Below are positions 1 through 8,694 of a stretch of DNA of 63,672 nt, one piece after another. The notes beneath the pieces are model-generated. The model was not told where the DNA came from. It saw only the letters and a program-made list of their open reading frames with translations, and made no database searches. The stretch's first letter is position 1. Every line of letters begins with the position of its first letter. The stretch spans positions 1-63,672 of the forward strand of contig JAJCYM010000031.1 in the NCBI GenBank assembly GCA_029262895.1, given 5' to 3'. The position numbers were made by a program, and so were the translations under genes. Source of the DNA: Roseivirga sp. (lineage in GTDB: Bacteria; Bacteroidota; Bacteroidia; Cytophagales; Cyclobacteriaceae).

Positions 1-800
1 TGGTGGCCAGGGCTATTCATAATAAATCGACCAGACGTGATGAGAACTTTATTAAAGTAGATCTTGGAGCAATTTCTGAGACTCTGTTTGACTCCGAATT
101 GTTTGGCCATGTTAAAGGAGCCTTTACCGATGCCAAAGAGGACAGACCCGGACGTTTCGAAATGGCGAATCATGGCACGCTGTTTTTAGACGAGATTGGT
201 AACCTATCCCTTCCACTACAAGCCAAGCAGCTAACAGCTTTGCAGTTTAAGCAGATCATGAGAGTAGGATCTAACAAGATTATCCCATTGGATTTGAGAC
301 TCATTTGCGCGACCAACATGCCACTTTATGAAATGGTGGCCGATAATGAATTTAGACAAGACCTTTTGTATAGAATCAATACTGTGGAAATCAAAGTACC
401 GCCATTAAGAGAACGTATAGAGGATATTACTCCATTGGCTAAGCATTTTCTAAAAATATTTAGCAAAAAATACCATAAAGAGAGAATGCGTTTAAACGAA
501 ACAACGCTTAGCAAGCTTCGGTCCTACTCATGGCCAGGCAATATCAGGGAACTACAACACGCGATAGAAAGGGCCGTAATCATGGCCAATTCACACCTAC
601 TTGCTCCGGAAGACTTTTTGTTACGAGATGAATCCGCAGAAAACAATATCTCACTGGACTCCTTTAACCTGGAAGATATGGAAAAAGTGGCCATTCAGAA
701 TGCCGTTAGAAATGCCGGTGGCAATCTAACACAGGCCGCTAAACAACTGGGCTTTGGTAGAAGTACTCTTTACAGAAAAATGAGCAAATACAGCCTTTGA
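1..800 (+). CDS. Sigma-54-dependent response regulator (NtrC family), 5' truncated by window edge
   Basis: C-terminal 266 codons of an NtrC-type transcriptional activator that uses ATP hydrolysis to open sigma-54 promoters. Reading opens at base 3 in mid-domain (VARAIHNKS follows the Walker A region of the family), so the receiver domain and P-loop lie outside the window. Visible are the sigma-54 contact loop as GAFTDA (the usual Bacteroidota form of GAFTGA), Walker B as GTLFLDEIGN, the sensor I region LRLICATN, the arginine finger region FRQDLLYRIN, sensor II in WPGNIRELQHAIERA and a Fis-type helix-turn-helix at the end (NLTQAAKQLGFGRSTLYRK). The next gene begins within 40 bases and a histidine kinase follows it, so the three probably form one two-component operon. 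The segment AKQLTALQFKQIM departs from the common AKLLRVLQ pattern, but the fold motifs are intact. Confidence 0.93.
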   Translation, partial: VARAIHNKSTRRDENFIKVDLGAISETLFDSELFGHVKGAFTDAKEDRPGRFEMANHGTLFLDEIGNLSLPLQAKQLTALQFKQIMRVGSNKIIPLDLRLICATNMPLYEMVADNEFRQDLLYRINTVEIKVPPLRERIEDITPLAKHFLKIFSKKYHKERMRLNETTLSKLRSYSWPGNIRELQHAIERAVIMANSHLLAPEDFLLRDESAENNISLDSFNLEDMEKVAIQNAVRNAGGNLTQAAKQLGFGRSTLYRKMSKYSL

Positions 801-837
801 TGAATTGCAGATTCACAACATTAAATCAAAATACCGA

Positions 838-1302
838 ATGAGGGTATTGATTGGTGTTTTCATTTTTATCATATCCACTTCTGCCCTTCATGGGCAGTAT
901 ACACTCATGCAGGTGCATGATCAGATCAAGAACAGTCAGCTACAGGATAAGCGCTTCGATTGGAAGTATTTTGGCACATTGAATTATACTGTTGATGGCG
1001 TTGAAAACGCGGGCAATTATCGCCTGAACATTAAAGAAAATGTCCAGGTCAGGTTGTACTTAGTTTCTAAAACAGACTGTATTATTTACTTTACCGTGAG
1101 AGATGCTGAGCAACGCTATCTCTTTGGCACTGAGGACATAGAAAGTCTGAGAACAATATTGATGGGCGGTCATAAGGTGGCAACGGCCATTCACGATTTT
1201 GAGGATGCAGAAACCATGATGATCCGCTTCGGCCTAAGATGGGGTTGCCAAAAGATGATCAATACCGAAATGAAATTGCTGGTTTTTTACAAAGAGAATT
1301 AG
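838..1302 (+). CDS. Small exported protein of unknown function between response regulator and kinase
   Basis: A 154-residue protein without a recognised family. The ATG at 838 is preferred to the in-frame TTG at 805 because it starts a clean signal peptide (MRVLIGVFIFIISTSALHGQ). The mature part looks like a compact mixed alpha/beta domain, with alternating hydrophobic strands such as VQVRLYLVSKTDCIIYFTV and two or three cysteines. It lies between a sigma-54 response regulator and a membrane sensor kinase, only 6 bases before the kinase start. An exported protein in that position could modulate or bind the periplasmic part of the kinase; this is inference from position only. Confidence 0.75.
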   Translation: MRVLIGVFIFIISTSALHGQYTLMQVHDQIKNSQLQDKRFDWKYFGTLNYTVDGVENAGNYRLNIKENVQVRLYLVSKTDCIIYFTVRDAEQRYLFGTEDIESLRTILMGGHKVATAIHDFEDAETMMIRFGLRWGCQKMINTEMKLLVFYKEN

Positions 1303-1308
1303 GCCATT

Positions 1309-2643
1309 ATGGAGTACAAATACTTCAGGTGGCAAGTGCTGATAAGGATAATCATTATCCTTGGACTCGGCTATTCGGCCATATATGTACTCACACAAAC
1401 ACACTTCTGGCTGGTCTCTTTTTGGCTATTGCTGACCCTTGCGGTTACCCTTTACAATTTGATAAAATACGTTGAACGCTCCAGAAGAGAATTGGCCTAC
1501 TTCCTAATGGCCATTAAGCAGGGCGATTTCACCAATACCTATCATTACAAAAAACAGAGTGACTTAAACTATGCCTTTCATGAGATCAATCAGGTGATGA
1601 AAGACCTGCGTAATGAAAAGGCCACCAACCTCCTTTACCTGCAAACAGTAGTTGAGCATGTAAGAGTGGCGGTATTATGCTTTGATAAGGACTACAAGGT
1701 ACAACTGGTGAATAAAGCCGCAAAAGACCTTTTTCAACGCCCTCACATCACGTCTCTCCATTCGATTGAGAAAATATCCAGCCCTCTCGCACTTAGAGTG
1801 CAGGAGATGAAATCGGGAGAACGGGAGTTAGAGAAAGTGCATATCAACGGACAGCTTCACAATTTATCTGTACTGGCTACGACATTCAAGTTACAGGATC
1901 GAACATATAAGCTTGTTTCATTTCAAGATATCCAAAATGAATTGGAGCAAAATGAGATAGAATCCTGGCAAAAGCTGATCCGTGTACTCACGCACGAAAT
2001 TAAAAATTCTGTGATCCCAATATCCACGCTTTCAGATGTCATTATTCAAATGATTAGGCAGAACGGGGAGAAACCAGACTTGAGCAAGTTAGATGAAGAA
2101 TCTGTCGAGGATTTAATTGGTGGTCTGGAAACTATAGAGGCCCGTAGTAAAGGCCTGGCTAGTTTTGTCAAAACCTATGATCAACTAACTAAGCTGCCTC
2201 AGCCCCAATTCAAGGAAACCAACATAAACAAGCTCATAGGTCGAGTGGGGAACCTCTTCAAGCCAAATCTCGAGCAGCTTGGTATCGATTTTAAGGTTCA
2301 TTCTTCAAAAGAACTACAGGTTAATGCAGACCCGGACCTCATAGATCAAATACTCATCAATTTGGTAAAAAATGCCATAGAAGCACTCGAGAGCACTAAA
2401 AATCCTACCATCAGAATCTCAGCCTCCGAAATTGATGGCGTGGTGAGGGTGCTGATTAAAGACAATGGGCCTGGTATTCCTGATGAAATTCTTGACAACA
2501 TCTTCATTCCCTTTTATACCACCAAAGAGGCCGGTTCCGGTATAGGCCTTTCCTTGTCCAGGCAGATTATGAGACTGCACAAAGGCAATATCACGGTACA
2601 ATCAAGCGGTGAAAATGGCACTTCTTTTGTTTTGAAATTTTGA
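1309..2643 (+). CDS. Membrane sensor histidine kinase (NtrB/NtrY-like)
   Basis: A 444-residue sensor kinase that should phosphorylate the upstream NtrC-type regulator. Two hydrophobic helices at the N-terminus (about residues 8-28 and 30-50) leave only a very short external loop. A PAS-like cytoplasmic region follows (about 110-215). The phosphoacceptor box reads LTHEIKNSVIPI, and the ATPase domain has an N box (NLVKNAIEAL), G1 (DNGPGIPDEI), F (PFYTTK) and G2 (GSGIGLSLSRQI) boxes. All catalytic motifs are present. Because almost no periplasmic domain exists, a signal from outside would have to come through a partner, possibly the exported protein encoded just upstream. It is the last gene of the operon; the next gene starts 51 bases on. 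Confidence 0.94.
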   Translation: MEYKYFRWQVLIRIIIILGLGYSAIYVLTQTHFWLVSFWLLLTLAVTLYNLIKYVERSRRELAYFLMAIKQGDFTNTYHYKKQSDLNYAFHEINQVMKDLRNEKATNLLYLQTVVEHVRVAVLCFDKDYKVQLVNKAAKDLFQRPHITSLHSIEKISSPLALRVQEMKSGERELEKVHINGQLHNLSVLATTFKLQDRTYKLVSFQDIQNELEQNEIESWQKLIRVLTHEIKNSVIPISTLSDVIIQMIRQNGEKPDLSKLDEESVEDLIGGLETIEARSKGLASFVKTYDQLTKLPQPQFKETNINKLIGRVGNLFKPNLEQLGIDFKVHSSKELQVNADPDLIDQILINLVKNAIEALESTKNPTIRISASEIDGVVRVLIKDNGPGIPDEILDNIFIPFYTTKEAGSGIGLSLSRQIMRLHKGNITVQSSGENGTSFVLKF

Positions 2644-2694
2644 GGCATTAGGAGCAACCTTACAGTCCACCTTCAATCATTATGTAAAACCTTT

Positions 2695-3738
2695 ATGATA
2701 CTAGGGCTTATTGGTGCAGCGCATGGCTTTTTGATTTCACTCATGCTGCTAATCACTTCAAAAAAGATTCCGCTTAGAGTCTACCTTGCCCTTTTTCTTT
2801 TATGCCTTAGCCTAGTGCTGTCAGGAAGCCTCCTATTGTCCTCAACAATGGCAACTCAGTTTCCGCATCTTGCCTATTTGCATTCTCCATTCACCTACAT
2901 GGTCTTTCCCCTACTCTACTTCTATATCCGAGCCTCGAGTAAGAGTGAAAAATTGCCTTTTTGGCCCCATTCGATTCTATTCTTTGCCTCCATACTTCAC
3001 CATCTGCCCATTTACTTTTTAAACACCTCCGAAAAAATCGGTTACATTCAATCAGCTGGTATTGAACTTCCTATGCACCGTAGCGTATTTTTCTGGACAG
3101 TAATCTTGCAAGCGATAGTTTATCTTAGCCTGAGCATCAATAGACTTCGAAATCAGCAGCATATCATCAACCGTAAACTCTTCATATTTTCTTCTGCCTT
3201 CGTATTGCTCATGATTCTTTTAGTGCTCATGGGGGTCGTGAGGAAATTTACTTTCTACAGTTATGACCAAAGTTACCTGCCTGCAGCAATTACTCTAATT
3301 TGGGTCATCTACGCCTATTTTCACTTTTTCAACCCCAACTTCTCAGATTTCAAAACGCCTCAATCCAAATACGGTAAAAGCGGCCTGAGCAAACTCCAAT
3401 CTGAACATTACTTAAAAGCATTTATTGATTTCATAGAATCAGGTAATTCTTATTTGAACCCTGGTTTGACCCTGGCAGAGGTAAGTACAGCGCTCGGAAT
3501 AAATCCCAATTATCTTTCTCAAAGCATCAACCAAAATCTCAACCAGACTTTCACAGAAGTTTTGAATGAGTATAGGGTGAAAGAGGCAATTCAAATGATG
3601 CACAATAGAAAGTACGATCACTATAGCATTGATGGTATCTCTCAGGAAGTGGGTTTCAAGTCTAAATCAGCGTTCTATTCAAACTTCAAAAAACTCACTG
3701 GTGGCAACCCTAAAGAACTCCGAAAAGGATTGAAATGA
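2695..3738 (+). CDS. AraC-family transcriptional regulator with N-terminal membrane helices
   Basis: A 347-residue membrane-bound regulator of a type frequent in Bacteroidota. The first 215 residues hold about seven hydrophobic helices (for example LIGAAHGFLISLMLL and FTYMVFPLLYFYI), followed by a cytoplasmic AraC-type double helix-turn-helix at roughly 245-345 (LTLAEVSTALGINPNYLSQ, then YSIDGISQEVGFKSKSAFYS). The C-terminal part is conventional and intact. Ligand and targets are unknown. The downstream exported hydrolase on the same strand begins 86 bases later and is a possible target. Another protein of identical layout is at 35519-36661. Confidence 0.9.
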   Translation: MILGLIGAAHGFLISLMLLITSKKIPLRVYLALFLLCLSLVLSGSLLLSSTMATQFPHLAYLHSPFTYMVFPLLYFYIRASSKSEKLPFWPHSILFFASILHHLPIYFLNTSEKIGYIQSAGIELPMHRSVFFWTVILQAIVYLSLSINRLRNQQHIINRKLFIFSSAFVLLMILLVLMGVVRKFTFYSYDQSYLPAAITLIWVIYAYFHFFNPNFSDFKTPQSKYGKSGLSKLQSEHYLKAFIDFIESGNSYLNPGLTLAEVSTALGINPNYLSQSINQNLNQTFTEVLNEYRVKEAIQMMHNRKYDHYSIDGISQEVGFKSKSAFYSNFKKLTGGNPKELRKGLK

Positions 3739-3824
3739 GTTTCTCCCTGTAAGAATGAACATCTTCTACCGCAAAAATCGGTGAAGAGAATCTGCTCAAA
3801 GTACATTTGAGAAAAGGTCAATTC

Positions 3825-5687
3825 ATGAAAAAATATATTTCAATTTTCATTGTAGCAGTTCTTCTGATCATTGCATTTCTTTTCAACAGTCAGGCTCAAC
3901 ATAACAAGCTCAAGAAACCCGGAGATTTTGTAATCAAAAAGGCCACCTATCAAACAGCCTACAAGCATAAAATAGAAGCCGAATCCGGATGGTTGGCTGT
4001 TGCTGAAAACAGAACTAAGGCCAACAATAAAATCATCAAACTCCCCTTCTACCGATTCAAAAGTAGGTCTGACAACCCGGGAAGTCCCGTGATTTATCTT
4101 AGTGGTGGCCCGGGAGATTCAGGCATTACTGAGGGTAAAGGACAACTCCACTGGGTACTTGACGCCTTGAGGGAAAATGCTGATGTCATTATTTTCGACC
4201 AGCGTGGAACAGGTATGGCAAAACCAAGCCTGGTCATGAAAGGAAATTTTAACCTTCCATTGGATCAGCCACTTGATAGCAAAGCCTCGGATGAAGCATT
4301 GAGAAAAACAGTTGAAAGCATGGCCGAATTTCTCAAGAAGCAGAAAATAGACCCTTCGGCTTATAATACGATGGAAAATGCCAATGACATAAAAGAGCTG
4401 ATCGAAGCCCTGAATTATCAAAAAGCAAATATCTTAAGCTTTAGCTACGGAACGCATCTTTCATTGGCATTGATGAAATATCACCCGCAGGTAGTGGATA
4501 AAGCTGTTATGATAAGTCCGAACGGGCTAGACCAGCGCTGGAGATCTCCAAAAAATATCGAAGCCCAATTTGAAAGTATACAAAAGCTAATCGACAGTGA
4601 TTCGCTGCTGTTGGCTGCCTATCCTCAATTTATGGAAGATGTACATTCCGTTTTTCAATCCCTGAAAAACAAACCCATGAGCACAGAAATTGATTGGGAA
4701 GGCAAAAAAGAGAAGGTGGTTATTGGCAAAATGGATATGGCAGTCATTCATGCACTCAGCATGGGAAACACAGAGAACATGACCAGAATAGGACTTTCTT
4801 ACCAAGGGATTCTTAATGGAAATTTCAGTGCTATTGGTGAGGCATTGGTAGAGACTTTAAAAAGACGACCGATCGGAAATGTTATGACCTACCTCATGTC
4901 ATCAGCCTCTGGCCAAAGCGATACACGCAAGGCCCAAATTGAGGCCGACCTTCAGGAAACTGAATTCGGAGATGCTATGAATTACCCTTTCAATCGCCTT
5001 GATTTTCAGAAAGCATTGGGCTCAACACCTTTGGGGAATGATTTCCGCAGTACATTCACGTCCGAAATCCCAACCTTGATAATCAGTGGTGAAAGCGATG
5101 TCCGCACATCGGTGGAAGATGCCAAAAAGATAAAGGAACAATTTGTAAACGTAAATCACCAAATCATACCACTCTCAAGCCATAGTGTGCTTTATTATTC
5201 AACTGGTGTGATTGAAGGCATTAGTTCCTTTTTTAATGATGGAACCTATCCTGATCCTTTCAAGCGTAATCGCCCATTCGAACTACAAACCCCAAAAACA
5301 TCAGTATTGATAAAAACGGTTTTGCAGACAATCGAAAATCAGGACGTTTCTGCCGGCATTACAATCCTTCGCGATTGGTATGACAATAAGAAGGAAATCG
5401 TAGATGCTTATCTAATTAATGGCGTGGCCAGTGAACTTTTAAAAGATGACCAATATGAAAAGGCCTGGTCCATCTATGAGGTTGGTATGGAGTTTTTACC
5501 TAAAATTTGGTACATCAAGGCCAATGCATCAATTAGCTTAAGTCGAATCGGAAGTCAAGGAGTAAGTTTCAGATCACCGGAAGCAACCGAAAGAAAAAAG
5601 AAGGCCTATCGGCTTTATCTTGACTCTAAGCAAATGAACCCCTTCTATTTTAGTCAGGAACTGGAAGACCTCGTAAAATTTAAATAG
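3825..5687 (+). CDS. Exported alpha/beta hydrolase, prolyl aminopeptidase/TAP-like
   Basis: A 620-residue serine hydrolase, probably a peptidase of the S33/tripeptidyl aminopeptidase group, acting in the periplasm or outside. The ATG at 3825 has an AG-rich stretch (gagaaaagg) before it and starts a signal peptide (MKKYISIFIVAVLLIIAFLF), so it is chosen over a TTG at 3807. The oxyanion region reads VIYLSGGPGDSGI and is followed by IIFDQRGTGMAKP. The nucleophile is Ser207 in SFSYG, where the first Gly of GxSxG is Ser. Asp425 (GESDVR) and His453 (SSHSV) complete a plausible triad. The last 120 residues form a helical extension with weak TPR character. The substrate is unknown. Confidence 0.88.
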   Translation: MKKYISIFIVAVLLIIAFLFNSQAQHNKLKKPGDFVIKKATYQTAYKHKIEAESGWLAVAENRTKANNKIIKLPFYRFKSRSDNPGSPVIYLSGGPGDSGITEGKGQLHWVLDALRENADVIIFDQRGTGMAKPSLVMKGNFNLPLDQPLDSKASDEALRKTVESMAEFLKKQKIDPSAYNTMENANDIKELIEALNYQKANILSFSYGTHLSLALMKYHPQVVDKAVMISPNGLDQRWRSPKNIEAQFESIQKLIDSDSLLLAAYPQFMEDVHSVFQSLKNKPMSTEIDWEGKKEKVVIGKMDMAVIHALSMGNTENMTRIGLSYQGILNGNFSAIGEALVETLKRRPIGNVMTYLMSSASGQSDTRKAQIEADLQETEFGDAMNYPFNRLDFQKALGSTPLGNDFRSTFTSEIPTLIISGESDVRTSVEDAKKIKEQFVNVNHQIIPLSSHSVLYYSTGVIEGISSFFNDGTYPDPFKRNRPFELQTPKTSVLIKTVLQTIENQDVSAGITILRDWYDNKKEIVDAYLINGVASELLKDDQYEKAWSIYEVGMEFLPKIWYIKANASISLSRIGSQGVSFRSPEATERKKKAYRLYLDSKQMNPFYFSQELEDLVKFK

Positions 5688-5713
5688 CACTCTCGACTGA
5701 AGCCTACGCTCGA

Positions 5714-5821
5714 ATGCTCAAGACGCCTTCTGAGCTAAATAGCAAGCTTGCCTTACCTTTTATCATCGCTTCAGCGGTTATTTCTATATATGGTATTATT
5801 TTTGGCGCGTTGATTGCCTGA
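5714..5821 (+). CDS. Possible small single-helix membrane peptide (35 aa)
   Basis: A short reading frame in the gap between the hydrolase and the M61 peptidase. It encodes MLKTPSELNSKLALPF followed by a hydrophobic run (IIASAVISIYGIIFGALIA) to a TGA. The arrangement of a short polar head with one membrane helix is that of a small membrane protein, but it could also be the degraded end of a lost membrane gene. The ATG has no clear ribosome binding site. Low confidence; conservation in relatives would decide. Confidence 0.25.
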   Translation: MLKTPSELNSKLALPFIIASAVISIYGIIFGALIA

Positions 5822-5892
5822 AACAAGTAGTTCCTTTTATGAGCCTTTGTGGCAAAGGATCGTTTTACCATCAAATAATTAGAAAGAGAGTC

Positions 5893-7794
5893 ATGAATAA
5901 ACTCAAGATAACTTTAGTAAGCCTTCTTATCACATCAGTCTTATGGGCAACAGACCCATACAAATACACAGTCGACTTGACGCGTGTGGTTGATGACAAA
6001 GTATATGTGGAACTGCTACCACCAAAAATCAGAAAAAAGGAAGTCGTTTTTTACTTGCCCAAAATTATACCCGGTACCTACTCTATCGCAGACTACGGCC
6101 GAATGGTATCAGACTTTAAAGCGGTGGACAAAAAAGGCAGAGCGATTAAAGTAGAGCGAATAGATGACAACTCCTGGAAAATCAGCAATGCCAAAAAAGT
6201 AGCCAAAATCAGTTATTGGGTTGAAGACACTTATGACAGTCAACTTGGAGAGCCTGGAATTTTTCAACCAGCCGGTACCAATATTGAAGACGGAAAGAAC
6301 TTTGTTATTAATAACAGTGGCTTCTTCGGTTATTTTGAAGACATGAAGAAGCAACCATTTCAGCTTGACTTTATTAGGTCAAAAGAATTTTATGGTGCTA
6401 CGGGCATGAGGGCTGAGGCTAATCCTCCACTATATGCCAGTTTAAACAAGGAGGCCACTGATGCGGACCAAAAAGAAGTAGATCGCTTCATTGCGGATGA
6501 TTACGATCGCCTCGTTGATTCTCCATTAATGTATAGCAAGGCAGATACGGCCATTATCAGAGTGGCTAATACCGATGTGCTAGTGTCAAGTTACTCTCCA
6601 AACAATAGAGTAACGGCCAAAGAAATAGCAGCAAGCATCAAGGAGGTACTGGTCGCTCAGGCGGCCTATTTGGGAGGTGAATTACCTGTAGACAAATATG
6701 CCTTCATCTTTTATTTCACAGATCAACCCGTAAGATCATTTGGTGCTTTAGAGCATTCATATAGCTCTATTTACTATATGCCGGAGAGAACAATTGCTCA
6801 AATGAATCAGCAGCTACGTGATTTTGCTGCCCATGAGTTCTTCCATATTGTCACTCCATTAAATGTTCATTCCGAAGAGATTGAGAACTTTGATTTCAAT
6901 GAACCAGAAATGTCCCGACACCTTTGGTTGTATGAGGGAATGACGGAATATTTTGCCGGCAACGTTCAAGTGAAACACGGACTAATTACGCCAGACCAAT
7001 ATTTGAATGTGCTAAGACAAAAGATGATAACTGCATCAGGCTTCACCGATAATCTTCCGTTCACTGAGCTGAGCCTGGGTGCCCTTGATAAATATGCCGA
7101 CCAGTACGTTAACGTATATATGAAGGGTGCCTTGATCGGAATGGCCTTGGACATTAAGCTCAGAAAATTATCCGATGGGAAATATGGCACACAGCAGCTT
7201 ATGGCAGAACTCTCAGCCAAGTATGGCAAAAATGCTGCCTTTAAGGACGAAGAACTTTTTGATACCATCACGGGGATGACCTATCCTGAGATTGGAGAGT
7301 TTTTTCAAAAACATGTGGCCGGGAAAGAGGCAATACCTTATGCCGAAATTCTGGCTGATGTTGGAGTGACCCTTCAGGAATCAGAGTCTTATATGGCTTA
7401 TGACCTGGGTATAGAAAATGCCAATGTTGCCGTTGGAGTCCACGAGGGTAAACAAATGATACAAATAAGAAATGAGATAGGATTGAACGAGATGGGAAAA
7501 GCAATTGGATTTAAAAATGGAGACCTGTTATTGAAGATAAATTCCGAGGCCTTCCCTCCGCTCGGACAAGAATTGGCTGTCTTTCTCCAGGGGCAAACGA
7601 ATAGCCTGCCCAACAGGGAGAAGATAACTTATACAGTGCTGCGGGACAATCAAAGTGGAGCAAAAGAAGAAGTTGTGTTGTCAGCCGACATCATCCAGCT
7701 CAAAAAAGCAAGGCCTTTTTTGATCACCTTCAACCCCAACGCCACAGAGGCTCAGTCAAAACTTCGAAAAGTCTGGCTGGAGCCATCAAATTAA
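5893..7794 (+). CDS. Peptidase M61 family metalloprotease with PDZ domain
   Basis: A 633-residue exported zinc aminopeptidase of the M61 (glycyl aminopeptidase) family. The ATG at 5893 follows AGAAAGAGAG and begins a signal peptide (MNKLKITLVSLLITSVLWA); the longer version from 5839 is less likely. An N-terminal beta domain spans about 20-190. The catalytic domain carries HEFFH, giving zinc ligands His314 and His318 with general base Glu315, and the third ligand Glu348 in LYEGMTEYF. The C-terminal 130 residues are PDZ-like (IGFKNGDLLLKIN). All catalytic residues are present. It stands alone, with a strong terminator directly behind it. Confidence 0.92.
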   Translation: MNKLKITLVSLLITSVLWATDPYKYTVDLTRVVDDKVYVELLPPKIRKKEVVFYLPKIIPGTYSIADYGRMVSDFKAVDKKGRAIKVERIDDNSWKISNAKKVAKISYWVEDTYDSQLGEPGIFQPAGTNIEDGKNFVINNSGFFGYFEDMKKQPFQLDFIRSKEFYGATGMRAEANPPLYASLNKEATDADQKEVDRFIADDYDRLVDSPLMYSKADTAIIRVANTDVLVSSYSPNNRVTAKEIAASIKEVLVAQAAYLGGELPVDKYAFIFYFTDQPVRSFGALEHSYSSIYYMPERTIAQMNQQLRDFAAHEFFHIVTPLNVHSEEIENFDFNEPEMSRHLWLYEGMTEYFAGNVQVKHGLITPDQYLNVLRQKMITASGFTDNLPFTELSLGALDKYADQYVNVYMKGALIGMALDIKLRKLSDGKYGTQQLMAELSAKYGKNAAFKDEELFDTITGMTYPEIGEFFQKHVAGKEAIPYAEILADVGVTLQESESYMAYDLGIENANVAVGVHEGKQMIQIRNEIGLNEMGKAIGFKNGDLLLKINSEAFPPLGQELAVFLQGQTNSLPNREKITYTVLRDNQSGAKEEVVLSADIIQLKKARPFLITFNPNATEAQSKLRKVWLEPSN

Positions 7795-7814
7795 AATATT
7801 CTAATGATCTGAGG

Positions 7815-7845
7815 CAGCCACACTAAAAAGTGGCTGTCTTTATTT
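7815..7845 (+). terminator. Rho-independent terminator behind the M61 peptidase
   Basis: A perfect 7-bp stem, CAGCCAC (7815-7821) with GTGGCTG (7830-7836), closes an 8-base loop and is followed by a T-rich tract (TCTTTATTTT). It lies 20 bases after the stop codon of the peptidase and before the next plus-strand gene. Confidence 0.8.
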
Positions 7846-7889
7846 TGATGTTTTCAAAATCGCTTTAGAGACTGATAAAAAACACCAAA

Positions 7890-8486
7890 ATGTCGAACAA
7901 GAAAAGTTTCAGGTCCTTTCTAAGAGAAATCCTATTGATCTTCATTGGCCTACTGCTCGCGCTCTTTGCCAACAACTGGTGGGATGATCAACAACAAATT
8001 CGAGAAACAAAAAGGGCTCTGCTAACACTCTCAAGTGAAGTAGACAGCAATGTTGAAAACCTCAAGAATCGACTCCTTTACCATGGACCACTTCAAGATA
8101 GCCTCTTTCGAATTACCGGAAGGACAAGTTCATCAACCCTCTCTCAATTACCGACACTGGACGAACTTGGCTTCAACAACGGTTTAGGCATTGATGGACA
8201 ACTCAAAGCTATTGCCTGGGATTTCATGATTAATAGCCAGTTGTATGGCAAGATTAATTTTGATCTCAGACTCCACCTCTCTCAGGCCTACTCTGACCTT
8301 GAACAACTTCTGTTGGTAGAGCGTATTGTACTTGAAAAATTAATGGCCTATCTCACGGGTATAATGGATGAAAAACCTAAATACAGCGATTTGAATCTGT
8401 TGGCTCTTTTACTCAGTGATCTGGTACGAGTTGAAGAAGGGCTCAAAACTAACCTGGAAAAGGCTCAAAAACTCTTACAAGAATAA
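7890..8486 (+). CDS. DUF6090-like single-pass membrane protein
   Basis: A 198-residue protein with one N-terminal transmembrane helix (EILLIFIGLLLALFANNWW) preceded by a short basic tail, then a helical soluble domain. The layout and the membrane-boundary motif ALFANNW-D resemble the DUF6090 family of Bacteroidota, whose members usually read ALQINNWNE there. The function of that family is not known. The ATG at 7890 is the only sensible start. It is monocistronic: terminator-like hairpins lie before and after it. Confidence 0.65.
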   Translation: MSNKKSFRSFLREILLIFIGLLLALFANNWWDDQQQIRETKRALLTLSSEVDSNVENLKNRLLYHGPLQDSLFRITGRTSSSTLSQLPTLDELGFNNGLGIDGQLKAIAWDFMINSQLYGKINFDLRLHLSQAYSDLEQLLLVERIVLEKLMAYLTGIMDEKPKYSDLNLLALLLSDLVRVEEGLKTNLEKAQKLLQE

Positions 8487-8571
8487 ATTTCCTAAGGGAG
8501 CGCAATTGATACCGCCAAAACCTTGATGAGAAGCAGGTAACAAATTGATTATAAATCATACCCGGGGACTC

Positions 8572-8594
8572 ACCTACTGTGTAGGTCAGTTTTT
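8572..8594 (+). terminator. Possible terminator behind the DUF6090-like gene
   Basis: A short hairpin, ACCTAC (8572-8577) with GTAGGT (8581-8586), closes a 3-base loop and is followed by CAGTTTTTA. It sits 86 bases after the stop codon. The stem is short, so the call is tentative. Confidence 0.4.
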
Positions 8595-8694
8595 ATCAAT
8601 ATCCATCAAAAACTGATCAGTAATCTTCAAGGAATAGCAGAATGCTTTATTAATTAGATTTAGTAAATTGGAAATCGACTTTTTGAGCATACCT

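Noticed and set aside
105-135. GAFTDA in place of GAFTGA in the sigma-54 activator as a possible loss of sigma-54 contact.
   Set aside because: GAFTDA is, to my knowledge, the usual form in Bacteroidota regulators of this type, so not an unusual feature.
1239-1475. A plus-strand frame overlapping the end of the exported protein and the start of the kinase.
   Set aside because: It overlaps two well-supported genes in another frame and has no family features.
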